A stretch of DNA of 23,151 nucleotides from Pseudomonadota bacterium (GTDB taxonomy: Bacteria; Pseudomonadota; Alphaproteobacteria; Micavibrionales; UBA2020): NCBI GenBank assembly GCA_023444705.1, contig JAEXMB010000101.1, forward strand, positions 1 through 23,151. The letters are read 5' to 3'. Every line of letters begins with the position of its first letter. Position 1 is the stretch's first letter. Both the position numbers and the translations under genes were made by a program. The notes under the pieces are model-generated. The model had not been told where the DNA came from. It worked only from the letters and a program-made list of their open reading frames with translations, and ran no database searches. This document shows positions 7,030 through 16,050 of this stretch, one piece after another.

Positions 7030-7647
7030 ATGAAAAAGATCTGGTCCGGCATCCGCAACTACTTCAAGCAGACCTTCGCAGGCGTGACCTGGGGGCAGGC
7101 GGGTGGTGCGTTTGTTGATACGCTCAAGGACCTGGTCACCACATGGCGCGAGCCTGTCACCGTGCTGGTGCTGTCCATCGCAGGGCCGCCGGGCGCGATG
7201 CTGGTCATCTATCCCGTCTATCGCCTGCGCCTTTATCGCGCCAAGATCGGCGTTATCGATGTGGCGCCCGAACCATTGCTGAGCGACGATCGTCTTAAGG
7301 CTGTGGGCACCGCTATCCGCACCGCACCCTTGCGCGCGGCCAAGGCACTGTGGAGCGCAACGCCGGTGGCGATGAAAACAGCCGGCACGGCCGTGGCGCT
7401 GGGCGGGGCGGGTGTCAGCACCTATGCCACGGTTGATGCCATGCGCAATCCGGTCTTGCTCGACTACTCTCTGCTCAAGCAATGCAATGATGCCATGCGC
7501 CGCAAGCAGCCCTGCACGCCCGCAGGCGCGGCCGAGAAAGCCAAATCGACGCAGGCGCTGACCAACCTCGGCCTGTTTGCGGGCGGGGGTATTGCGCTTG
7601 GCGGTGGCGTCATGATGTTTGGCGCGGCCAGCCGCAGAAGGAAGTAA
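7030..7647 (+). CDS. Unknown membrane protein with a Cys-pair loop
   Basis: A 205-residue integral membrane protein, not recognised. Hydrophobic stretches: about 43-63 (VTVLVLSIAGPPGAMLVIYP, with a Pro pair that could make it a hairpin), 113-135 (Gly/Ala-rich) and 178-199 (LTNLGLFAGGGIALGGGVMM), ending in the basic tail SRRRK. By the positive-inside rule the basic stretch 65-107 and the C-terminus are cytoplasmic, which places the loop 136-175 outside. That loop contains Cys152 and Cys162-Thr163, again a C-x(9)-C-T motif. No good Shine-Dalgarno sits at the usual distance (GAGGA is 15 bases away); a five-codon frame at 7016-7033 ends in a TGA that overlaps this ATG, so coupling is possible. 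Confidence 0.65.
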   Translation: MKKIWSGIRNYFKQTFAGVTWGQAGGAFVDTLKDLVTTWREPVTVLVLSIAGPPGAMLVIYPVYRLRLYRAKIGVIDVAPEPLLSDDRLKAVGTAIRTAPLRAAKALWSATPVAMKTAGTAVALGGAGVSTYATVDAMRNPVLLDYSLLKQCNDAMRRKQPCTPAGAAEKAKSTQALTNLGLFAGGGIALGGGVMMFGAASRRRK

Positions 7648-7652
7648 GCAAT

Positions 7653-8060
7653 ATGGCGATGTATTTCGATGACAGCATTCCATACGACACCCTGCGCCTG
7701 CATTTTAATGCCGCCCAGCGTAGCGGTGTCCGCTATCTGGGCGTCTTGCAGCAAATACTTGATGATCCCTATGCCGTAACTTGCGACCAGCGGGTTATCA
7801 GCGCGCATGACTGCACCGACATCGTCCGTCAGGTGCGCGAAGCGGGTCTGCGCCCGGGCGCGCCGCAAACAACGTTGTTCCGCCTGCTGGACACGCGCGG
7901 CGATTTCCACAAGCAGGCAGATCTCCCTGCCGCGCAAAGCCTCGCGCAGAATTTTACTGACGAGGCGCGCGTTGCGTATCAGCGCTATATCGATCAGCGC
8001 GCGCAAAACGACCAGCCTGCGAATAAAGGCGGGTTTATTTCGCGTCTGTTCGGGCGTTAA
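7653..8060 (+). CDS. Unknown small soluble protein, last gene of the Cys-pair cluster
   Basis: A 135-residue protein with no signal peptide and no membrane helix; I do not recognise it. It has a Cys pair, Cys44 and Cys54-Thr55 (C-x(9)-C-T), followed by DIVRQVREAGLRPGAP, and ends in a basic, possibly membrane-associating tail GGFISRLFGR. It lacks an obvious export signal, so its cysteines would normally stay reduced, unlike those of the three preceding proteins. AAGGAAG lies about ten bases before the ATG and the previous stop is five bases away, which makes co-transcription near certain. Its stop overlaps the convergent mgtE stop by a few bases. A second Met at codon 3 is also possible. Confidence 0.65.
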   Translation: MAMYFDDSIPYDTLRLHFNAAQRSGVRYLGVLQQILDDPYAVTCDQRVISAHDCTDIVRQVREAGLRPGAPQTTLFRLLDTRGDFHKQADLPAAQSLAQNFTDEARVAYQRYIDQRAQNDQPANKGGFISRLFGR

Positions 8061-9487
8061 ATCAGCAGCAGCGTGGCAAGGCCGAGGAAGGCCAGAAAAC
8101 CCGTGACGTCCGTCACCGTGGTCAGGAAGATGCCGGCAGAGGGTGCGGGGTCAATACCCACGCGGTCAAGCCCCACGGGAATCAAAATGCCCGCCAGCCC
8201 CGCCATCGTCAGATTGATGATCATCGCGGCGGCGATGACGCCCGCCAGATCGACCTGACCAAACCACCACCACACAACCGAGCCGACCAGCAGCGCAAAG
8301 ACCGCGCCGTTGATGCTGCCCACGGCGAATTCCTTGCCGACCATGCGCCAGGTGTTGGAGCGTGACAGTTCCTTGGTCGCAAGGGCGCGGATGACGACGG
8401 TCATGGTTTGCGTGCCGGCGTTGCCGCCCATGCCCGCAACGATGGGCATCAGTGCGGCCAGCGCCACGATCTTGCCGATTGTCGCCTCGAACTGGCTGAT
8501 GACGGTGGCGGCGACAAAGGCGGTGATGAGGTTGACGGCCAGCCATGTGCTGCGCGAACGCGCGGTCGCAAGGGTGGGGCGGTAAATGTCGCTGTCGCTG
8601 ACCCCGCCGAGCTTCATGATGTCTTCTTCGGCTTCTTCGTCGATAACGTCGACGATGTCATCGACCGTGATCATGCCGATCAGCTTGTCGTCCTCGTCGA
8701 CCACGGGGGCGGACAGCAAGTCCTTGCGGCGGAACAGATGCGCCACTTGCTCGCGGTCCATGTCGACGGGGATGGTGACGTGGTCTTCGCCGGTCAGGGT
8801 TTCCACGCGCACGTTGCGTTGCGCGCACAGCACGCGGCTGAGCGCGATCGAGCCGACGAAGCGGTGGGCATGGTCGACGATAAACAGGTCGTAAAAGCTT
8901 GGCGGCAGGTTGTCCGATGCCGCGCGCAGATAGTCGACCGTTTTGCCGATGGTCCAGAATTGCGGCACGGCGACGAATTCGCGCTGCATCAGGCGGCCCG
9001 CGCTGTCTTCGTCAAAGGTGAGGCCTTCTTCGATCGCGGCGCGCACCTTGCGCGACAGGTGGCGCAAAATCTCGCGCTGGCGGTCTTCGTCCAGGCCGTT
9101 GATCAGGCTGATGGCATCGTCGGATTCAAGGCCATTGACGATGGCGGCGATGCGTTGTGCCGGCATCGTTTCAAACAGGTCGTAGCGGATGTCCTCGTCG
9201 ATGTAGGAAAACGCCTCGGGGTCGATGACGTCGCCGAGGATATCGACAAGCTGCTGGCGCTTGTCAGGGTCGATTTTCGTCAGCAGTTCCGCCATGTCGG
9301 TGGCGGCCATGTCGCTGCACAGCGCCCGCACGGCGTCGAGCGCGCCTTCATCCAAAAGGCCGCGCACCTCGCGGATGACGGTATCGGCAAGGCCCAGATG
9401 CGACTCGTCCTCGTCCTCCTCGTCGGGCGGTGGCACCGCGACGGGCTGGGGGAGTTCGTCAATGTGATCGTCGTCGGACGGGCTCAC
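8057..9487 (-). CDS. mgtE: Magnesium transporter MgtE
   Basis: Mg2+-selective channel/transporter of the inner membrane, 476 residues. It has the full MgtE layout: an acidic N-terminal tail (residues about 1-30, rich in Asp/Glu), the MgtE_N helical domain (about 40-160), a CBS pair (about 165-300, with LFIVDHAHRFVGSIALS and DDKLIGMITVDDIVDVID), the connecting helix and five C-terminal membrane helices. Diagnostic motifs are GMGGNAGTQTMTVVIRALA (352-370) and the last helix SAGIFLTTVTDVTGF with Asp460, the position of the pore aspartate in studied homologues. The start is a GTG at 9487 with AAGGTG just upstream; no ATG occurs before residue 60. It follows maeB by 28 bases, suggesting an operon. 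No leader riboswitch was seen. Confidence 0.95.
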   Translation of the reverse strand: MSPSDDDHIDELPQPVAVPPPDEEDEDESHLGLADTVIREVRGLLDEGALDAVRALCSDMAATDMAELLTKIDPDKRQQLVDILGDVIDPEAFSYIDEDIRYDLFETMPAQRIAAIVNGLESDDAISLINGLDEDRQREILRHLSRKVRAAIEEGLTFDEDSAGRLMQREFVAVPQFWTIGKTVDYLRAASDNLPPSFYDLFIVDHAHRFVGSIALSRVLCAQRNVRVETLTGEDHVTIPVDMDREQVAHLFRRKDLLSAPVVDEDDKLIGMITVDDIVDVIDEEAEEDIMKLGGVSDSDIYRPTLATARSRSTWLAVNLITAFVAATVISQFEATIGKIVALAALMPIVAGMGGNAGTQTMTVVIRALATKELSRSNTWRMVGKEFAVGSINGAVFALLVGSVVWWWFGQVDLAGVIAAAMIINLTMAGLAGILIPVGLDRVGIDPAPSAGIFLTTVTDVTGFLAFLGLATLLLI

Positions 9488-9515
9488 GGGTCACCTTGGG
9501 CGCAGGCGCGATGGC

Positions 9516-11918
<2,403 letters not shown>

Positions 11919-12199
11919 GACAGTGGCGATCCTTAGCAGTCGTTTTTAGGGTGTGGATAAGTTTGTGCGGCGCGTCGGTGCGCCCCAGCATAGCATGTAG
12001 CGATCTATACCAGTTATCTCTTTATAAAATAATAATAAAAAAGCAATTTATTCCATAATTAACCATCTTTTAAACGCGCTTTGCTACGCTGTGGCTCACT
12101 GGGTTTTTCTGCCGTTTTTTACGGCAAACGCGACCGTGCGCAAAAATGCGCCGCGCCGCGGACAAAGGAGGGGACACGAACAACGATGATGCACCGGCC
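11919..12199. promoter_or_regulatory. Divergent AT-rich promoter region between maeB and the 402-aa gene
   Basis: This 281-base spacer holds a very AT-rich block (about 12010-12075) suited to promoters in both directions. For maeB the best -10 I see is TGGTATAGA read on the minus strand near 12008-12016, an extended -10 with no clear -35. Near the plus-strand gene there are two small hairpins, GCCGT-N5-ACGGC (12111-12125) and GCGCA-N4-TGCGC (12138-12151), then a strong AAAGGAGGGG (12164-12173). Exact promoters cannot be fixed by eye. Confidence 0.45.
11952..11960 (-). promoter_or_regulatory. Consensus DnaA box upstream of maeB
   Basis: TGTGGATAA is the reverse complement of the DnaA box TTATCCACA, a perfect match, located 34 bases upstream of the maeB start. 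It is single, without a cluster or an adjacent origin-type AT-rich 13-mer array, so it does not mark an origin. A chance hit in 23 kb is quite possible. Confidence 0.3.
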
Positions 12200-13408
12200 A
12201 TGACAGGCACCGCGCAGCAAAGCCGCCATTACGACATCGCGTCCAAAGACGCGGTCAAGGGCATGCATGCGCGGTTTATGGCCCGGCTGGAAAAAGACGC
12301 CGCCGCCGCGCTGGACCTGTTGCCCGCCGATGCGCGCACGCCCGCGCTCCGCGACCATGCGCTTGATGTGCTGATGCATGTGGCGCGCATGCGTGTGACG
12401 AACTTCACCAGCGAACAGCTGTCGCGCGCGCTTGAAGGCGCGCTGCGCAGTGTTGATAGTCCTGCCGCCATCCAGCGTTACAAAAGCGAGCTGAGCGCCG
12501 CAGCCGACCTGCGCGAACGTCTGTCGTCGCGCCGCTTTGGTGCCGCCAGCGTGCCGCAGGCGCAGATGGATGAAATGATGCAAGCCGCCGCCGCGCGCGA
12601 ACCTGATGCGCAGCTCGAAGATGTTTTTGGCGGGGAGGAGCGCATCTACCTCTCCATCAAAGGCGACGACGCGCCTGCGCGCAAAGTAATCGCAGCAGCA
12701 CTGGCCGTCATGCCGCCCGTGCGTGCGGGCGATATAGCCGGTTATCGCATCACCGACTGGTCCGGCGGCTATGCCACCGACCACACCGGCAAACAGAATT
12801 TTCGCATCGGCAAGCTACTGCGCGAACACGCGCCAGCGCTACTTGACAGCTTTACCAAGCGCACCACCGAAAACCTGATGGTGGTGGTGTCGCGCAACCT
12901 TGACGACATCGCGCGCGCGTCGACCAACCGTGCCTGGCATTCCTGCGCGGGGGCGGGGCGCGGCGCGCTTGATGCCTATACCAAGATGCCGCAGGGTGTG
13001 CGTCACGGCATGCTGATCGCCTATCTGGTGTCTGACAGCGACCCCGACATCAACGACCCGCTGGCGCGCGTGATGCTCTACCCGTTCATCAAGGACAAGC
13101 AGCGCGACAAGCGTTTTCAATTCGCGCCGAAAAAAACGGACGAGATACTGGACACACTGGCGCGCACCTTCGCGCGCGCGGTGGGTAAACCGCAGGCACC
13201 CCTGCGCCAGCGCATCTGGTATCCGGGCAAAAACTACGGCCTCGACAACGCCGATTTCGACCGCGTGGTCGAAGCCTTTATAGATGAGAAGCTCAACGTC
13301 GGCGGCAAGGGATGCTACTGGCAACCCTACGACACGTATCATCCCGGCTTTGACGTGGTCGAGCGCAAGGGCGGCACGACGTCCATCAAGAACAAGTTCA
13401 CGTACTAG
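12200..13408 (+). CDS. Unknown 402-residue protein
   Basis: No signal peptide and no membrane helix. The first 150 residues are Ala/Arg-rich and helical; the rest looks like a compact mixed domain. A well-formed core reads VVVSRNLDDIARASTNRAWH-SC, then a Gly-rich stretch, HGMLIAYLVSDSDPDINDPL and ARVMLYPFI. From memory, a similar arrangement (SRxPxDIAxMSTxRxWxSC followed by IAYLxxxxDxxIxxPxxRxxxxPFI) occurs in uncharacterised proteins of large phages; I cannot test this here. The start is uncertain: ATG 12146 has no Shine-Dalgarno, while AAAGGAGGGG (12164-12173) lies 26 bases before ATG 12200. In between, a minicistron ATGATGCACCGGCCATGA (12186-12203) ends over the 12200 ATG, so translational coupling is plausible. 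The gene converges on tRNA-Leu. Confidence 0.7.
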   Translation: MTGTAQQSRHYDIASKDAVKGMHARFMARLEKDAAAALDLLPADARTPALRDHALDVLMHVARMRVTNFTSEQLSRALEGALRSVDSPAAIQRYKSELSAAADLRERLSSRRFGAASVPQAQMDEMMQAAAAREPDAQLEDVFGGEERIYLSIKGDDAPARKVIAAALAVMPPVRAGDIAGYRITDWSGGYATDHTGKQNFRIGKLLREHAPALLDSFTKRTTENLMVVVSRNLDDIARASTNRAWHSCAGAGRGALDAYTKMPQGVRHGMLIAYLVSDSDPDINDPLARVMLYPFIKDKQRDKRFQFAPKKTDEILDTLARTFARAVGKPQAPLRQRIWYPGKNYGLDNADFDRVVEAFIDEKLNVGGKGCYWQPYDTYHPGFDVVERKGGTTSIKNKFTY

Positions 13409-13428
13409 TTTTTTCTGAAAGGAAAAAA
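13409..13428. terminator. A/T hairpin between convergent gene ends, terminator-like
   Basis: TTTTTTC-N6-GAAAAAA sits exactly between the stop of the 402-aa gene and the CCA end of the minus-strand tRNA-Leu. It gives a T-run in both directions (TTTTTT directly after the tRNA on the minus strand), so it may help termination of both transcripts, although the stem is A/T only and weak. Confidence 0.4.
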
Positions 13429-13513
13429 TGGTGCGGTCAAGAAGACTCGAACTTCCACGGGTCGCCCCACAACGACCTCAACGTTGCGCGTCTACCAATT
13501 CCGCCATGACCGC
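13429..13513 (-). tRNA. tRNA-Leu (anticodon GAG)
   Basis: Read on the minus strand, acceptor arms GCGGTCA and TGACCGC pair perfectly, followed by discriminator A and an encoded CCA (13429-13431). The D-arm has the leucine-type GGCGGAATTGGTAGACGCGC, the anticodon stem CAACG/CGTTG encloses loop TTGAGGT with anticodon GAG, and a long variable arm is followed by a T-arm with GTTCGAGTC. Length 85 bases including CCA. It decodes CUC/CUU leucine codons. Confidence 0.97.
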
Positions 13514-13670
13514 ACTCTGGGTAGATAGTCTGGTGTCTTTGAGGTGACAGAGTGAATATCAAACCGCCACGCACCTTGCAAGCCCTGCCGCGCGGATTTT
13601 GCCATTTATGTGAAAAATAATGATTTACAGGGCGTTGACAGGGCGGGGGACGGGGCGCAAGCATCGCCCT

Positions 13671-14372
13671 ATGTCCGATGTTCTCAGCGAATCCCCCCTG
13701 ATGACCCCCGCACCCGCTGATGGCGGGTTCGAGTGGCGGCGCGCATCCGCGCCCGTCGCCTATCCCGATGCGGTGGCGGCGATGGAGGCACGCGTGGCAG
13801 CCATAGCCAATGAGGGCGCGCCACAGGCAGTCTGGCTTTTGGAACATCCTCCCCTCTATACCGCGGGCACCAGCGCGCGCGCCGACGATCTGCTCAGCCA
13901 CGATTTGCCCGTCTATCAAACGGGGCGCGGCGGGCAGTATACATGGCACGGTCCGGGCCAGCGCGTGGCCTATGTGATGTGCGATTTGCGCAAGCGCGAC
14001 AACGATTTGCGCCGCTATGTGCGCGATCTTGAAAGTTGGCTGATCGCATCGCTGGCCACCTTTGGCGTGCGCGGCGAGCGGCGCGAAGGGCGGGTCGGCA
14101 TCTGGGTTGATCTGGCCCCTTACGGCCGTGCAGGCGAGGCCAAGATCGCCGCGCTTGGCGTGCGCGTGCGCCGTGGGGTCACGTATCATGGCGTATCGCT
14201 GAATGTGGATTGCGACCTGCGCGCTTTTGATGGAATCGTCCCCTGTGGCATCCGCGAACACGGGGTGACATCGCTGGCTGATCTTGGCCTGCTTGGGGAT
14301 AACCAAAGCGGGTCGGCGACAGCACGTCTGGATGCTGCCCTGCAAGACAGTTTTTACAATATATTCCAGTAA
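13671..14372 (+). CDS. lipB: Octanoyl-[acyl-carrier-protein]:protein N-octanoyltransferase LipB
   Basis: Transfers octanoate from octanoyl-ACP to lipoyl domains of 2-oxoacid dehydrogenases and the glycine cleavage H protein, the first step of lipoate assembly, in the cytosol. From the ATG at 13671 it has 233 residues (family about 210-230). Motifs in order: EHPPLYTAGTSA, GRGGQYTWHGPGQRVAYVM (85-103), KIAALGVRVRRGVTYHGVSL with the active-site Lys158, and the FDGIVPCGIREHGVTSL block with catalytic Cys192. An upstream in-frame ATG (13620) and a later one (13701) exist; none has a good Shine-Dalgarno, and 13671 gives the most normal length. It stands alone, without lipA beside it. Confidence 0.93.
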   Translation: MSDVLSESPLMTPAPADGGFEWRRASAPVAYPDAVAAMEARVAAIANEGAPQAVWLLEHPPLYTAGTSARADDLLSHDLPVYQTGRGGQYTWHGPGQRVAYVMCDLRKRDNDLRRYVRDLESWLIASLATFGVRGERREGRVGIWVDLAPYGRAGEAKIAALGVRVRRGVTYHGVSLNVDCDLRAFDGIVPCGIREHGVTSLADLGLLGDNQSGSATARLDAALQDSFYNIFQ

Positions 14373-14577
14373 GATAACCCCATTCTGAATACGACAGAAT
14401 CTTGCGCCGTTTTCTGTTGCGGGCGCTCAAGAAAACCGATAATTTCTTTCCAGATTGCAAAAACGACAGAAAACGACCGCAGAGGGCTGACCTCTGCCAC
14501 TCACAGCCACCGATGCCCCGGCATGCCACGCTCACCCCGAGTACTGGCCGGCCCCCAACAAAGGGACACAAAGACTG
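14373..14577 (+). other. Spacer after lipB with small hairpins
   Basis: The 205 bases hold ATTCTG-N7-CAGAAT (14382-14400) and GCGCC-N13-GGCGC (14404-14426) soon after the lipB stop. These might end or stabilise the lipB message, but no clean U-tract follows. The word CGACAGAA recurs at 14392 and again about 70 bases on. AAAGGGA at the end is the likely Shine-Dalgarno of the next gene. I see no small gene here. Confidence 0.4.
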
Positions 14578-15939
14578 GTGAAAAAGGTTAGTGCCGCGAC
14601 GATTACGCAACTTTCCGCAGCCGCCGCCTGCAATGCGGCGGTCGGCGCGTCGCCCGCTCCCTCCGTCGAAGACCTGCTGATCGCCCTGCGCGACGCCGAT
14701 CCCATCCGCGCCCAAGAATTTGAAACCCTGCTGGCCAAACTGCCGCAGGGTTTTGCTTTGACGCCGGTTCTCTACACCCGCATCGCGCAATCGCAAGGGG
14801 CGTCGCTTGAAAGCGAATACGTCTTTTCCGTGCGCCAGCGCTTTTTGAAATTCCTCGCCCAGACGCAAAAACAGGCGCTGCGCGATCTGGGTATCTGCGA
14901 CCACGGCATCGCACGCATGGCGCGCGGGCTTGACCCCGCCAACGCACAGGGAGAACGCTACGCCGTCAGCGTGGATCACATCATCGAACGTGGCGGTTCG
15001 GGCACGATGGCGCAGGCACGCGCCAAGGACGAACTGCGCGACGACGCACAGGCCGAAACCTATCCGCCCAACCATTTCGCCAACCTGCTGTTGTTGCCGC
15101 AGGATGTGCATGACTATAAAAACCGCCTCAACGGCCTGCAGGATATTCACAAGCTGTCGGCGGGTGAAAGCTGCTGGATTTTGATGCTGACACCCGTCAC
15201 CACGGCGCAGAACCACGGCTATGTCTGCGCGCCCCAGCCCGCCAATGCGACGCTGGGACAGCTGGCGTTGCACGTACCCAACCTGCATCAGCAGATCGGC
15301 GAGACCAAGACCATCGCGGTTGACACCATCGACGCCATGCAGGCGCTGGTCAGCGATACCTCGGCGGGGTCGATCCTTGGCATGCTCGACCAGCTGGCTG
15401 GTAAAAACCGCCCCGCGCATGCACGCCGCACGCTGCACGATGATTTCCGCGACCAGCGCAAGGCCGACATCGCCTACCTTGGCAGCGGCTGCACCGTTGC
15501 CGACCTTGGCGTGGCACAACCGCGCGGGCAGCAGGCCGCCAACAATAATACCCGTCACGGCGCACCGGCGCGTAACACAGTGCCAAGCGCGCCCAATACC
15601 CTGCGCGCGATCTTCAACGCCGCCGCCAGCCACGACCGCGACATGCAGCAGGTCGTTGAAAACAAGCTGCGCCCGCAACTGCGCGAACTGGCCGACCTGC
15701 TCGACAAGGCGCATCAGCGCGCGCTGGCGCAGGAATTGCGCACGCCGGGTCATCGCAACTACAGCGACTTCGTGCAGTTTTTCCGCGGCCGCAACGTGCG
15801 CGCGCTGTGTGTCGAGGCTTCGTATTACCCGCTGGCAGAATCGCGCGACCTGCTCAACGTCTACCGCCGCATCAACCGCGACATCACGCAGCGCAGCCGT
15901 AACTCCAAGCATCTCAAATCATTAAAGAAAACCGGTTAA
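14578..15939 (+). CDS. Unknown protein with an HNH-like motif
   Basis: A 453-residue protein that starts with GTG (AAAGGGA about 11 bases upstream). No signal peptide; an Ala-rich start is followed by helical segments. Around residues 131-183 it reads VSVDHIIERGGSG, a gap, then NHFANLLLLPQDVHDYKNRL: Asp133-His134, Asn165/Asn169 and His178-x-x-Lys181 match the spacing logic of HNH nucleases (DH...N...HxxK), though the Cys pairs that many HNH proteins carry to bind structural zinc are absent. The C-terminal half is polar and Arg/Gln-rich with no motif I know, ending in a very basic tail. A nuclease role is inferred from this motif only; it could be a degenerate fold. A small hairpin overlaps its stop codon. 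Confidence 0.7.
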   Translation: MKKVSAATITQLSAAAACNAAVGASPAPSVEDLLIALRDADPIRAQEFETLLAKLPQGFALTPVLYTRIAQSQGASLESEYVFSVRQRFLKFLAQTQKQALRDLGICDHGIARMARGLDPANAQGERYAVSVDHIIERGGSGTMAQARAKDELRDDAQAETYPPNHFANLLLLPQDVHDYKNRLNGLQDIHKLSAGESCWILMLTPVTTAQNHGYVCAPQPANATLGQLALHVPNLHQQIGETKTIAVDTIDAMQALVSDTSAGSILGMLDQLAGKNRPAHARRTLHDDFRDQRKADIAYLGSGCTVADLGVAQPRGQQAANNNTRHGAPARNTVPSAPNTLRAIFNAAASHDRDMQQVVENKLRPQLRELADLLDKAHQRALAQELRTPGHRNYSDFVQFFRGRNVRALCVEASYYPLAESRDLLNVYRRINRDITQRSRNSKHLKSLKKTG

Positions 15940-15981
15940 TCCGGTTGCCTGCCCGCGCCTGCGCGCCCGCTTTGTTGCGGG
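15930..15981 (+). terminator. Two small hairpins after the HNH-like gene
   Basis: AACCGG-N5-CCGGTT (15930-15946) spans the TAA stop, and CCCGC-N6-GCGGG (15966-15981) follows, with only a modest T-rich tail. Together they may act as a weak terminator before the sugar-nucleotide dehydrogenase gene. Confidence 0.4.
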
Positions 15982-16050
15982 ACTTTGCCCTTTCGTGCTA
16001 ATTCAGGGGCGGTAAAACGCCGCTGACCCAGCGCATGAAAGAGAACCTCA

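Noticed and set aside
6388..7683. Minus-strand reading frame (431 codons) opposite the Cys-pair cluster
   Set aside because: The plus-strand genes have signal peptides, ribosome sites, a promoter and a shared module; the opposite frame has none of these.
12146..12199. Upstream start (ATG 12146) for the 402-aa protein
   Set aside because: No Shine-Dalgarno precedes it and the strong AAAGGAGGGG would lie inside the coding region; kept only as an alternative.
13429..13513. Integration site at tRNA-Leu
   Set aside because: The neighbouring 402-aa gene looked phage-like, but there is no integrase and no direct repeat of the tRNA 3' end in the window.
14179..15912. Long minus-strand reading frame (577 codons) opposite lipB and the HNH-like gene
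   Set aside because: Antisense shadow caused by GC-rich third codon positions; it crosses two plus-strand genes with clear motifs, and its translation is Arg/Gln/His-rich without any domain.
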